Below are positions 1 to 12,063 of a stretch of 64,000 nt of DNA, in pieces. The stretch is from Siphonodentalium dalli (lineage: Eukaryota; Mollusca; Scaphopoda; Gadilida; Siphonodentaliidae): contig CP136065.1 of the NCBI GenBank assembly GCA_032622095.1, positions 42,195,503 through 42,259,502 of the forward strand. Direction: 5' to 3'. Position numbers and translations under genes: made by a program. Under the pieces are notes generated by a model. It searched no databases and was not told the origin of the DNA. It worked only from the letters and a program-made list of their open reading frames with translations. Positions within the stretch are counted from its first letter, which is position 1. Each line of letters opens with the position of its first letter.

Positions 1-2620
1 ATGTACGAACATAATGGGATAGAGTCGGATAGAGTGATCACAAATAAACCCCATCGACAGAAAAACCTACACATGGTGATTATAGTGTCAGATTGAGCAG
101 GGAAATTTTAACTGGTTGTCGTATACGTACGATTTCGATACATGTACAATGTAATTCAAGACAAACTGAATTGCCGGAGATAATAGACTGATAAAAATAT
201 TTCCAAGTTAAAAGGGTGAAAATATATATTTCAAGTATATTTTCCAAAGGGTCGGTGTAATATTTGTTTAAGTAGAAACTTAGATTTAACAACCAAAATT
301 ACACTGAATGTAGGAAAACATAACACTAGTAGTATAAATTATAATTTGCAGTTACATTAGCTGGAAAATTTAGTCATTGTAATGATTATAACCTATTCTC
401 CAGTCTTAATTTTTAAATTCAGTGCCATTTTCTACCATGGAATCGCAGTAACATTCACGTATAAGGCCTCCGCTGCCCGAGTACACCTCCTCCCTGAACC
501 AGAAAACTATATTTGCACCCCCATTCGGTTGAAATTCTGCAATGGTTACTCAAGATTTCCAATTGTTAGAAATTCCCAAACCAACAATTCCAACCGATCG
601 AAACTTCTGAACTAATTGCCATTTACCCCATAAATCAATCATCACTAACTTTGGGACGAATATTATTGTGATGCGCCAACACCCATTGAACGTCCCTGCG
701 TGACATTCCCAATTGTTGAGTATTTTGATGAGAATCGCCCCCGTCACAACATAATTTATGTGCAAACCCTTATTTATCAAAGCCAATTTGTCTATGTTTA
801 TGAACCCCATCTCAAAATATATCTATCTACGCCCATGCGTAATTTGAACCCATCATCTCAATATGACTACGATTTTATTGACCCGGTGAAACTTCGCACG
901 TCGAGAAAGGGTTAATGCATGAGTGCGCAATACACAAAGCGATAATCCGACATATCGACATTCGCACGCGTTTCATTGCGGTGACAACCACTAATTCAGC
1001 CTCGTATACTTGTAATGTTAACACCGTGTTCTACCCGATTTGTGTTATGTCTGTACTATGGAACTCCCTAAGTTGGTAATTTATCAGCCCGTCAAGCGAG
1101 TTCTTGTTTTTCCCCTAGTCAGACAATTCGAGTACTATAGAATAACAAAAAGATGCACCGTTGTGACACTCCAAACACCACAAAAACCGAGCAGCTTGCT
1201 GCTGAAATGAATCCCAGTTACAGAATGGCTCTCCCAGAACATTATACAAGTCAGTTCACAACGATGTATGGTGTGAAAAAGGGTAATCGTCTAATGTTAA
1301 ATCCCCAATATCCAATGCAAGGAATTTACAAGAACACAATTGCTCGAGTACTATAGAACACAAGTCTAGCTTTACAAGACTGGGAAATTACCGACTAACG
1401 CTGTCCACGTGGAGAAACACAGCAATTGTAATTCTATAGTATAGGCCCCTGGTCAATTTCTTAGCCTTGGCTAATTATTGCTAATTATCAGGGCTGAAGA
1501 TTGGGTAGCAATTAACTCAGATTGTCAAAAATTGCAACCACATTAGCTGTACTATTACAAAGGACACAATGGTTGAACTACATATAAATGAAAATATTTA
1601 TTACTTTACTCGGGACGTTGAATGGTTGCACCAATAATTTTTACTGCATTTAATTTTATTGCAAAAGTGATTCTCTTTCAACCTATTTGGGGTATCAAAT
1701 TTATGAAAATAACTTATTTTAGTTGTTATAACCTCAGTGGAGTGTTTCAAGTTCAATCTAGGGTTTGGTCACACCTTTTCTGATGCAGTTGTGCCCCTTT
1801 TTGACTGATTATTTTGTTGTCTAGATGAAAACTTGAATAAAATTTGTCAAAATTCCGTAGAATTTGAATTTGATAATTAAGTGTCATCATAGACAGTTGG
1901 AAGTAAAGTTTGATCCATTGATTGATGCCATTATTTAATTTTTTCGCTACCATAAAAAAAGTGCCGCCTTTTTCGGCCTTTCATTTAAATTTGTGGCATT
2001 TTTTGTGCTCTGTGATAAGTCAGCATTCCAACTCAAAAAAAAAACCATCCAACTTTACCATAGCACACCTGATTTACATCTTGTTTCAATTTTGATGGGC
2101 CTAAGTTTCATCAGACTATTAAGAATTCAATCCCAATATGCCTTCAATTTTATCATCTGTCTGCATCATGAAATTGTGACCAATATTGTTTAAATTATCA
2201 TTGTAAAAATTTAAATTGAATATTGCTCACATTATGCGGACAACCTATAACCTATAACCTATAAAAGTCACCGGACCTTGACCAAATTTTAACATGACCC
2301 GTGTCATCTTAAATGCGAACGTTATATTAAATAACAAGAACTTCTGTTCAATACTTCTCAAATTATCATCTGTACAACCCAAAAGTGTGTTTAAAAATTG
2401 AGCATAACTCAGTCATAATCAGTGGACCATGACCAGTTTGAACTTGATCAGCTAGTTCTCGATTGTCAACTACATACCTAATTTTCATGGAATTCTCAGC
2501 AACATTATCCTCTGAATAATTGTCGGTGGACAACTATGTTTGGATTTGTTTTGATGAAATATACAGTTCAAATTGGAATCAAGGTTAGGACCAATGATTT
2601 ATGCTAGTATTTGATTTTCT
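1..2620. other. Non-coding stretch, no gene seen
   Basis: AT-rich sequence with only short unsupported open frames and no recognisable domain. The one small structure is a direct repeat of CGAGTACTATAGAA at 1129-1142 and 1345-1358, 216 bp apart. There is also a 9-bp tandem triplet, ACCTATAAC, near 2253-2275. Nothing else stands out. Confidence 0.6.
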
Positions 2621-2699
2621 TGTATTGAGTGTCAAATTTGATGTTTTTAGACCAAGTACTGATATTTCCCTACAATCAGTCAAATATTGGGACTGAAAA

Positions 2700-3320
2700 C
2701 AAAAGTAGCTATCAGTCGTTTGGAAATTTCCAACCAGTGTTGTTGGGTTCGGAAATTTCCAACAGTTGGATAGTTTTAGATACCAGTTGGAAAAATCTAA
2801 CAGCAGGAGGAGGTGCAAATGAAATTGCTCCAAAAGTTAGATCTGCTTCCAGCATGGAGTGTAGTTGGACATTCCAAGTTTCCCCCCTCAATTGTTTATT
2901 CACAAAAATAAATTACATGTGTATAATCTAATTTGGACCCAACTCACTGGCATGCCTTTTTGAATTTCAAATTTCGGCAGTAGTAGATATTTTATTCACA
3001 CAATAATTAAATTACAGCAAAGCATCGATAATGATTCAAAAGTCTGGTGAAATTATTGTGAGGGAGTGGCATAACCAGGACTGGCTGTCTTCCTGTCACC
3101 CCCAGTGTCAAAATAATAAATAAATTACAGTTATTATTAGGTAACTGAGCACATGGGAATATAAGTACATGTATCATTAAAAGTACAGTTTTGAAATTCT
3201 GAGTGAATTCAAAGTTAGTATTACATTACAACTCTTGTCCCAAGTTTTCTAACTGTTGGAGATTTCCAAATTAACACCCCTCTAATGTTGGAAAATTTCA
3301 AAAGATGGTCATTTCAGATA
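2700..3320. repeat. GGAAATTTCCAAC-containing dispersed repeat
   Basis: The 10-bp palindrome GGAAATTTCC followed by AAC occurs at 2722-2731 and 2751-2760, with decayed versions near 2787, 3257 and 3288. The same phrase recurs in tandem units at 55.6-56.3 kb. A LINE-like 3' end (2988-3125) lies inside this stretch. The repeated context makes this a dispersed repeat rather than a promoter. Confidence 0.55.
2988..3125 (-). mobile_element. Non-LTR retrotransposon 3' end (stem-loop), fragment
   Basis: The minus strand reads a GC-rich imperfect stem (arms at 3062-3071 and 3094-3103) and then an AT-rich tail ending in AATAAAATATC. The stem-loop and its loop words resemble those at 32.36-32.40 kb, where the tail continues into (ATCCT)n. 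A conserved 3' stem-loop plus short tandem tail is typical of CR1/L2-like LINEs and SINEs that share their tails. Inferred to be a decayed 3' UTR copy. Confidence 0.5.
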
Positions 3321-3897
3321 AAAAGGCATAAATTTCACAATGGTTAAAAGTTAATCAAAGTCACGGACGGGTGATAGTAATTGATAATATGGTATTCAAA
3401 TAAGGTTTCATATAAGGTTTCTGACTGTGTAGATACTAATTGGCCCACTTCAGACATTCAAATTTGATTTACCCCTACAAAATACATAAAATGTGTAATG
3501 TATCAAATTACATGTGTAAGACTGCAATGTTAAAAAAATTCTCTGGAAAACTGTGGAAAAGAGTATTTTGATTCGGAGTGAGACCGCGAGCTGCCCCATA
3601 AAGAAAAATTACAATAATTGTTGCTTGTGGTTCATATGTACCACACAGTCATGTGTTAAAGTTTTGTTTGTTTCTTCTATTCACTATATGTATCTATAAT
3701 TATTTCATATTGATTATTATAATATTATGTTCCAATAATACATGTATAGTTGATACTTAATATATTTATCAGAATAAAGAAAGTGTGAAAAACTTGTCTT
3801 TCATTAATGAAACATTTTGTCTCCCCTTGGGGTTTGGAAGGTAGGAACATGGTATGTTCCATTTTAAAAGTAATATAGATTTTCTCTGAAAACCAAA
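3131..3897. other. Non-coding stretch, nothing recognised
   Basis: AT-rich, no supported reading frame and no repeat that I could match elsewhere in the window apart from weak GGAAATTTC remnants near 3257-3300. Confidence 0.5.
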
Positions 3898-3901
3898 TTA
3901 A

Positions 3902-4381
3902 AGGTACTCAATCCGATAAAGCTCCTCTCAATTACTATTTCAATGGCTTCGGGGGTCAAAAATATTTGATTCGAGTCGAGAAAGTCACCCATCAAAGCTC
4001 AGATTTGTTAGATATCGATTTTAGAAATCTATTATTTTTCATTATCGGGAATACTTTCTGGCCCAGATCTCAGTCAAAATTGCGTTATTATTACCACTTG
4101 ATTTTAGAGTTATCCATCCTTGTCTGTTTGAATAGAGTTTTGGTGTACAAATCTCGAGCAGGAAACGAAATTGACGGCAATTATTAGTACTCATCTCGAG
4201 AACATAAGAATTTTCAAAAATCAATATCTAATAACTCTGAGCTTTGTTTGATTAGTTCCTCGACTCGAATCAAATATTTTTTTCCACCAAAGCCAAAGAA
4301 ATAGTAATATAGGACCCTCTGATCGGATTGTTGTTGTTGGAATCTTTTGAGATGGGGACCCTCTGGTCGGATTGAGTACCT
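3902..4381 (+). mobile_element. 480-bp MITE, TIR AGGTACTCAATCCGAT, copy 1
   Basis: A non-autonomous DNA transposon with long terminal inverted repeats. It starts AGGTACTCAATCCGAT after TTAA (3898-3901) and ends with the complement ATTGAGTACCT, followed by TTTA (4382-4385), a one-base mismatch to TTAA. Inner arms are also inverted: 'tttgattcgagtcgag' near 3965 against 'ctcgactcgaatcaaa' near 4260. No coding capacity. It has the same length as the copy at 19135-19614 and lies in the opposite orientation. The TTAA target suggests a piggyBac-type transposase acting in trans; that is inference from the target site. Confidence 0.8.
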
Positions 4382-4388
4382 TTTAGGT

Positions 4389-5685
4389 GGTACAGAATTA
4401 GATATAATTTCATCATTGATGGTCATGACAATTTGTTCAGGAAACTTAAATCTTACTAAATTTAAGATACATATACAAAATTTAGGTTTATTCAGCAACC
4501 TGGGACCCTTATCTACATGTGATGCAAGTTTTGGTTTATTTTGCATGAAAATGTATACTGCGTTGACTTTGCATCTGTCAGTCTGTTTGTCCATCCAGGT
4601 ATACATCATGGTCACGGGTTATCAGATCTGAATGAAATTTGGAATGGAGGTTTACTGGGGTCATGAATATATATAGCCCGCCTGTGAGGATATCTTAGCT
4701 ATGGGTTATCGAATCTGAATGTAATTTGACTTCATGACTTATTTCCCTAGAGTACCAAATGAAGTCTATATCTTCCATTCTAGAGTGATGTTTCTTTGTT
4801 ATTTAAAATTTAGCATTTTCCGTTTGAAGGATATCCTCCTGTTTATTTAAATTTGGTTTGCTGTTCTGACCATCTTTCAATTTGGCACCATGGGGATATT
4901 CCAGCACCCAAGGTGCGACTTATTGTTTATGATACAATCAAATCAGTAGTAGATTAAGCCTTTCAAATTTTCAACTGAGGAACAGATACTTCTATGAATA
5001 GACTGTGATATTTGAATGAGAGGCCGATAACGATCAGCAGATGTTAACCCATCCCTTGGCGATAGTAAATTACTATGATCGGAATCATAAATGAGAGTTT
5101 TTATGTTGAATTGTCGAGTATATTGTTATATACTATTATAGACAAATGTACACAAATTATTGGAATTTATGGGTCACTCGCATTTATATAAGAATGCACT
5201 GGTACAGGATCTGTAATGTTGCACCACCACAGCCTTGGGTTAAATGTGAAGACGGTGACCTGGATATGGAATACTTGGGTTAAGAGAGTCCAATTTAAGT
5301 TTACACTCATGATGTATCATATTCTACCAAAAACACCCATCAAGATAAAGACACCTCGCTGCTGACCCATTAATATCAATTATATAGCAGAGCTGTCGAC
5401 AAATCACAGGCAATGTTTATATTGAAGGCTGGCATCTCTATTAAACCAATAACATTTATACTGACATCAGGCCATCTGTAGAGTGATATACTCAGCTGTG
5501 CAATGCAGCACATATGTTCTAGTCTACTGTTAATATCATGTGATGTGTATTGTTGAAACTTTTTTTTAAATTAGATACCATAGCTTTCTTTATCTGCACA
5601 TTGGCATAAGAGACATCAGAAAATAATATAGCCTTATCAATAGCTAAGTAGTCCAAAGGCATGGGATGGAATTGGTGATTGGGGT
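4389..5685. repeat. Decayed molluscan-type repeat and non-coding sequence
   Basis: Around 4560-4740 the sequence reads like the ends of common molluscan dispersed repeats ('gtctgtttgtccatcc', 'acgggttatcagatctgaatg', the latter phrase recurring at about 4680-4715). The rest is AT-rich, with no supported gene. Confidence 0.4.
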
Positions 5686-5689
5686 TTAA

Positions 5690-5896
5690 CCCTTTCAGTA
5701 CCAAGTCCGATTTTTGTATCAACCCATATTTCCTTGATCATTTTTCAAATTTATTAATTATAATAATGTAATACATTGATGGAAAGAGCTCTTAGAGCTT
5801 TTACCATCAATGTATCACATTATTATAATCATCAAATTTGAAAAATGATCAAGGAAATATGTCTTGATGCAAAAATCGGACTTGGCACTGAAAGGG
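5690..5896. mobile_element. 207-bp fold-back MITE with TTAA target sites (piggyBac-like)
   Basis: A near-perfect palindrome with arms of about 100 bp. It begins CCCTTTCAGTACCAAGTCCG and ends with the complement CGGACTTGGCACTGAAAGGG. It is flanked on both sides by TTAA (5686-5689 and 5897-5900). TTAA duplication and a TIR starting CCC are the hallmarks of piggyBac-mobilised MITEs. The arms differ at only a handful of positions, so the copy is fairly young. Non-coding. Confidence 0.88.
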
Positions 5897-5900
5897 TTAA

Positions 5901-8546
5901 AGTCGCTCCAAACAAATTTACCAGTACATAACACAATAATTTGGACCGATTTAAACCATATTTGGTGTGGTGACTCGGGGTACCCTTGGCAGAGTTATAA
6001 TGGTGTTAGTTTTTCAAATTTGGTTAACTTTAAACAAAAAATATTTTATTATATTTTGTTTTTTATTTATATATATATTTTTTTTTTTTTTAATTAAGCA
6101 AGGAACTCAATCTAATTTTTTTTTAAGAGTGAATATATTTTTCGAAAAAGGGCCATAACTCAGTTAAAAACAGTCGGATCAAACTCATATTCGAACTCGA
6201 TCTGTATTTTGGGCTGAGACACTCACAAATTTGGTTGCGATCAGATAGAAAATGTTTCAGTTATCGCATTATGCGTAAATTGTCTATGGACAGACGGACG
6301 GACGACGAGTGGTCAATTTGGACGTTGACACTATGTTTACCTATGGTCAAATTAGTCACATCATCTCCATCTTCATTGTCCAGGTATTTTGGATCAAGGC
6401 TGTTGTTATTCTCCATATGCAAGATCAATGCATAATTGCATATCAACCCAAATATTCATATTTACAATTGCCGATTAGTGCATCACATAAGAATAAGAAT
6501 TAATATACATGTATGAAAGTAATGATGAGATATACTAAGTTGTGAGAAATTTCTAAACATAGTTTTGGTGGTCAAATTTTGAAATGAACATAAAATAAAA
6601 TATCGATTAGAGAGCTATCATGCTGAATATCATTGTAGATCGACTGATGTGTTGTGAAATCCCGTCCAAATTGAGGTCCACATTGAGGTAAAAATTGAGG
6701 TACAAGGTACAAATTGATGTAGGGCCTACAAGGTACAAATTGAGGTACAAGAGGTGTTTCAAACCTGACCATATAAAAAAAAAATTACAAGCCAGTTCAA
6801 GATTGAAAATAATATATACATCCTTGAAATTTTGTTGCCAAGAATGTATATTTTCTTTTTTAAGTAAGTTTATTTTCTTTTTCACAAAAATGTCAGTGCA
6901 TTTCGACCATCTACTTACTACCAAAAGTTTACCGTGTGTTGGCCTACGATGATTATGTACAGCACATTGGATTTAGTAGCTATGGATAGTACTGTAGTCT
7001 TTACCCGTATCTCGCAATGTTTAGTGAACAAATTATGCCACTAACACATGGGAGTTGAATAATTGCACAGCACGAACGGCAGCTGATAGAAATTTCCAAG
7101 TGAAAATATTTTTAAGTTTATACCGGCGGTGCCATTTCGGTGCATGACCGGGGTGCAACTACGCAATGCCAGATCAACACAGTCCTGAGATCCGGCAACT
7201 TTTCGGGTTCGGGTTCAGCAGTGGATTGGTGCCCCACTGCTTATTGAGTTAGGTTATCTACTGAACCGAACCTACATGTATCAGTCTACATGGACAGAAG
7301 ACCGGCCGGGTTACGGGCCAAAATATTGGATCTACAATAGCGTATGTATAGGCCTACCCGATCGATATGTTAGTTACCGGTACTGTTATATATAAGTATA
7401 GGCCTACGTGTACACATGGTATTTTTGACATAATTCTGCAAAATTAATGGATAGCTAGGAATACTCTTCTGAGCTAGATACAACCGCTATATTGCTCTAA
7501 ATGAACATGAAATTATCTTAGGCTATACAGGGTAACATTTCTGGAGGGTTTCTCCTCATACGTAATTCAATCCCCGCGCGCGTGTACACGCGCGGTAGAT
7601 ATATATAACGTGTGGGTCAGTTTGGGTATGCATATATCTATTTTTCAGTATAGTTGCCTAACTTACTGCTACATATTGATCTTTATCACATAGTTTGGGT
7701 TCACCATTTCGAAATTACTCAGCTTCGAATAAATTGCATGATTTTGTACACCACGTTAATTCGCTGTCTGATTCGATCTGTCTCATATTGCATATTAATT
7801 GCAAGGTATAATATATAACGATGTGTATACACATAGCAACATGTTACACTAAAACTAACTCACATCATTCAGAAACACGACTTATCAAGAGAATGTACGG
7901 ATGCCTAGATAATTTACTTAACTTTGAGCGATAGGACTAAAAATAAAAACCCGTGTGCTTGTGTGCAACGTTGAGACAATGGACTCTTTTCAAAGGGTTC
8001 ATAGTGGACATAATTGCCTTTATCTTATAATGAAACTGTTTCATAATTAAAATGAATTTATTATGAATGTGTTTTACTAAGAACATCATGATGACATGTT
8101 GCAATATTATTTTACAGAGAAAGAATCACTTTATATTTATGAAAAACCAGGAAGTAAATGTTCATTTTGGGAACTCGTGAGTGTAAAACGTCATTGTTTA
8201 CTGCGTACATATAATATGAAGTTTTGGTAAAACAAATTCAAGGTTAACACGAAGATTCGGAAAGACACTGAGAGTGAGAATAACGCATCGCTTTAGACTT
8301 GAATTGTAAGTATAACATACGTTATAGAACTTAGATTCTCACAAACTATTCAACTATTCTTTTGGTGACTAGTGATTACTTTTCACCTTTGCTCAAGATT
8401 TATACTTGAAGTTACACAATTTCGTGGTATCTGTTAACTTGCAATGGTACAGAGTCATAGTCATTATTGGGCGTATTCGAATCTTTATTCGTCTATGATC
8501 GTGAACGACATGTTATCAAGATCATATAAATATAGGGGTAGGGTTC
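5901..8546. other. Non-coding stretch with a (GACG)-ended repeat
   Basis: 6150-6310 is a typical molluscan dispersed repeat: it contains 'gggccataactcagtt', a 'cgaactcgatctgtattttg' phrase and ends in GACAGACGGACGGACGAC. 6660-6760 has a short 'caaattgaggtaca' tandem repeat. An 18-bp perfect palindrome, CGCGCGTGTACACGCGCG, lies at 7577-7594. No gene supported. Confidence 0.5.
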
Positions 8547-8622
8547 TCTATTCCGAAGGTTCATTATTCCGAAGGTTCGCTATTCCGAAGGTTCCCTATT
8601 CCGAAGGTTCGCTATTCCGCAT
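8547..8622. repeat. 16-bp tandem repeat, CGAAGGTTCGCTATTC
   Basis: Four successive 16-bp units, differing mainly in the middle two or three bases (CAT, CGC, CCC, CGC), followed by a decayed fifth. It makes a spurious short open frame and has no coding meaning. Confidence 0.8.
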
Positions 8623-10045
8623 GTTTTCTATTCTGGGCGTATTTAACCAGAAATGAATCAAAATTTTCACCCCACCACAAAGTTAAAAACACGATGACTG
8701 AAATAAATTACATGTAAGACTAAGTGCCACCGCAGACGCTACGATTAAAATCGTAAGTGGGAAAAATCGTAGGTGGATAAATCGTAGCTTGCCCGCAGAC
8801 GCTACGGTGCTGCGATCTTTGCAGCTAAGATTTTCGTGGTATTTACAACATGACCAGTGCGACAGTTAATAAATGCGCCAAAAACATGACCGAGTTATAC
8901 ACACACACCCTAACAGATTTCGAGACAATTATATACATAGACAGAATCCATTTTTAAATACCAGGAAATTTTGGCAAAACGTGCGTCTGACCCTTAGTCA
9001 GGAATCTTTTATCGAATGAGTTGCGGATGGTGCATGGATATATTTCACGCTGGAATGTAACTATGCGCTGTTGCAACAAGTTCAATAATAGATTAGAGAT
9101 TATGATTCAAGTTGTGTTCTGTATTTATTCTACACAGTTGTGTCAGATAAGTTCAATCCATGACTGTCAACTTTGTTGATAATATGGCTACCTCTATAAG
9201 CCTATTTGCTGAGTCGCGATTTTCAAGATGGCCGATGGTTCTATATGGTCCGATTCCTAGCTTTTTATCCAACCCACCGGTAAAAGCCGGTAAAAGGTCA
9301 AAGTTGAGAAGTAGCATCCATTTGTTTACATTCGACAGCTGAGTGGGAGAATTTTTTATCAATATTTTATGGCTTAATTTCATTTATTCTGAGTGCAACT
9401 ACGTGTTTAAGAATTGTTTTGTGGCCATATCATCTATAGAGTTAGGATCTGGTGACGATGCAGACATTCAGACGCCCTTTTTTGTCAACGAACTTCCCAT
9501 AAGTTACTGATAAATAGCGAGTTCTTGCGTTAAAAAAATAACTCAAAAACATATGTGATACATCCAATCCATTTACTGTGCGAAACCTACGTATTGAATG
9601 TATCCAGGGTGAGTGTTTAATTAGTTTTATGGAGTTCTCGCACCTGCGATTCGGTAACGAGTCAACGACCTGTTGCTATTTTATTTTGGGAATTCCTAGA
9701 CTGGAGCCGTATACTAAAAATAGATGCTACTTGTTAACTTTGACCTCAGGAGAACAAATGGCGGATTCACCGCGACTAAGTGAACTCACTTATTGTGATT
9801 TATGTCTTATGAAAAATCACCAGAAGTTGATCGTTGACGTAATTTACATCATCTTTCTTGGCGACAATGTCAACAAAAATAGTTCCGGCTTATATTCCAC
9901 TGGAGGTATACGCTACTATGTATTCAATGGCTGGGATTTCGTTGAATAGATATGCCGTATGTCAATGGGTGTGGAATAATTATACTCTAGTAACATTTTA
10001 TACACCAATGCCATTTGAAAAAACTGTATTATGTAACTAGTCTAT
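8623..10045. other. Non-coding stretch, one weak exon-like frame
   Basis: A 13-bp direct repeat, CGCAGACGCTACG, occurs at about 8728 and 8793. The frame starting at 9758 is discussed among rejected items. Otherwise nothing recognisable. Confidence 0.4.
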
Positions 10046-10660
10046 CCATCAATCTGTCTGTCATGCCATCCGACGTCCTTCTGTGAACATTTGGTTTCCG
10101 GATGATAACGGTAGTTCTACTGACTAAATGGTATAGAGGTCCAGTTCGATTTTGGGGTCAGGTTTTTTTTTTTAATTTGGGCTTAATTTTTGTTTCCAGG
10201 TGATAACTTATACATGTATGTAATATGATATGAACTGAATGGAATGAAATTTATGAAGGTTGACAACCATAAGATATGGGTCGACAAATTAAATCATTTT
10301 CACCAGAGTTAGATACCTTTTTTTACTTTGAAATTTGGGGGGGGGGGGGTGTTTCCAGATGATGACTTCAGTTAATGTTCACTGAATGGAATGAAATTAG
10401 GAACACATTTTTAGAACCATAACATATATGGGTTAAGATAAATTGTTGTTCAATCCACCCATTTATACCAGAGTTACAGACCTTTATACTCTTGAAATTT
10501 GGGTTTTCTTTCTTTCTGGATGATAACCTCAGATTATGTTGACTGAATGGAACGAAATTTGGTGTGCGGTGTTGAAACTACAAAATACACCAAGTTCACC
10601 CATTTCTACTGGATCTACAGACTTTTTCATTTTGATAACGGCAGATCTAGTGCTTGATTG
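10045..10660. repeat. 'gatgataac ... aatggaatgaaatt' dispersed repeat, about 3 decayed units
   Basis: Degenerate units of roughly 170-190 bp. Each reads 'ggatgataact', then 'ctgaatggaatgaaatt', then 'accagagttacagacctttt', then 'ctttgaaatttgggt'. The same unit is at 15350-15640. A G homopolymer run lies at about 10338-10349. Non-coding molluscan-type repeat. Confidence 0.7.
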
Positions 10661-10754
10661 AGTACTACAAACTTGGAATGTCACTGAATGGGCTCAAGGT
10701 ATAATCTGTGCTCGATTTATGGATTCGTCCAACAGACGAATGGGCCATTTTTTA

Positions 10755-11000
10755 TTTAATTTTAGCTCAGCTTGACAAAGTAAAGTTTGAGCTATTGCTA
10801 TGGGTTGGTGTCCATTGTCCATAGAGATCCGTCAACAATTTCCGTTAGCACACCCTACAGGTCACATATTTCTCATCCATTCATCACCAAACTTCATATG
10901 GGAGCCATCATTTTTTTAGCAGAGTTATTGCCCTTTTTAGACTCAGAAATGTAAGAAATGTTTTCCAAAAAACATAAGTTTGTCCCAGTTTTTGCCTCTT
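10755..11000. repeat. 'agctcagcttgacaaagtaaag' dispersed repeat fragment
   Basis: Begins with the TTAGCTCAGCTTGACAAAG phrase and runs through 'tgtccattgtccatagagatcc' to 'ttcatatgggagcc'. The complementary start phrase ('acaaagtaaagttgagcta') ends the repeats at about 20740 and 21650, so these are ends of one dispersed family. Confidence 0.55.
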
Positions 11001-11544
11001 CAATTTATGGTAAATTGTTTTGAAAATTATTTTATCATTTGTTGACTTTGATATTATTTCCATATGGCTACACATATGTTACCATGTAGTGAAATTTATA
11101 CTCAGCCCTTCACATTATAACGTCTTCATTCTCCGTACCACATACTGACACGGCCATAATGCATAAAAACATTCACATTTTATGTTTAAATACTGGTAAG
11201 CACTATATATTAGTTTTGTTTTGCACCACTGATATATAATGCTCTCTAACATATCTACTTGAAATTGACCTAAATTGACTTTTGTAGACATGTCAAATAG
11301 CATAATTATGTTGCAATGTTGTCGCCTCGGTGCTAAATGTTCTATATCCATTTTGGTGAGAAAATGATATGACGGTATTGTTCGATTCGGCATGGTATTT
11401 TCTGTCTGAAAAACAAAAGATATTGAGTATATCATGTACCAGATACAAATAAGAGGCTGTGCAAATATTTTCCATCTCCCAAATTAGTTTTTTCTGCCAG
11501 TGCTGTATTGTTCTATCTCTACTGTGAACCAATGAATTGATTTA

Positions 11545-12010
11545 ATATACCCCCCCGCAACGAGTTGTGGGTGGGTATACAGGTATCAGCTTGTCGTGCC
11601 GTCCGTCCGCCCGTCGAGCCGTCTGTCCGTCCGTGGACACAATTTTGTCCGGAGTTTTTCTCAGTCGTTTTATGATCATTTTCCGTGAAACTTGGCACAG
11701 ACATCAACCACCATGGGAACCTGTGCACCTGCGATTATGACGTCTGTCAGACTTTTTTTGGTGGAGTTATCCCCCTTTTTTTACTTAGAATTTTTTTGCA
11801 ACATGTATACTTTTGTCTGAGCTTTTATTCCTACATTTTTGGGTCAATTTTGTTAAAACTTGGCACAGATATTTAGTACCATGGGAACCTGTGCACCTGC
11901 GTTTATGACGTATGTCCGACATTTTTTGATGGAGTTATCCCCCTTTTTCGACTTAGAAATGTTTTCGCAACATGCATAATTTTGTCCAAGCTTTTATTCG
12001 ATCAATAAAT
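11545..12010. repeat. (CCGT)n-headed repeat with 168-bp tandem unit
   Basis: A head of GTCCGTCCG-type tetranucleotides (11600-11640) is followed by two units 168 bp apart. Each contains 'cttggcacag', 'ccatgggaacctgtgcacct' and 'ggagttatccccctttt'. Typical structure of common bivalve and gastropod dispersed repeats. Non-coding. Confidence 0.7.
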
Positions 12011-12011
12011 T

Positions 12012-12063
12012 TAGGATTAGAGTTAGGGGTTATGGTTAGTGGTTAGGTTTAGGGTTAGGGTTA
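12012..12063 (+). repeat. Interstitial telomere-like (TTAGGG) degenerate repeat
   Basis: Degenerate GTTAGG/TTAGGG hexamers in a row, ending GGTTTAGGGTTAGGGTTA. It sits inside ordinary repeats, so it is an interstitial trace and not a chromosome end. Confidence 0.6.

Noticed and set aside
2722-2760. GGAAATTTCC as NF-kappaB binding sites
   Set aside because: The word matches a kB palindrome, but it occurs as part of a dispersed tandem repeat and not near any gene.
9758-9838. Possible first coding exon of a B-box protein (MADSPRLSELTYCDLCL then a GT donor)
   Set aside because: A single CxxC in 27 codons with an acceptor-like and donor-like edge is suggestive only; no continuing B-box exon was found downstream.
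12012-12063. Chromosome end
   Set aside because: The TTAGGG-like run is short and degenerate, with ordinary repeats on both sides.
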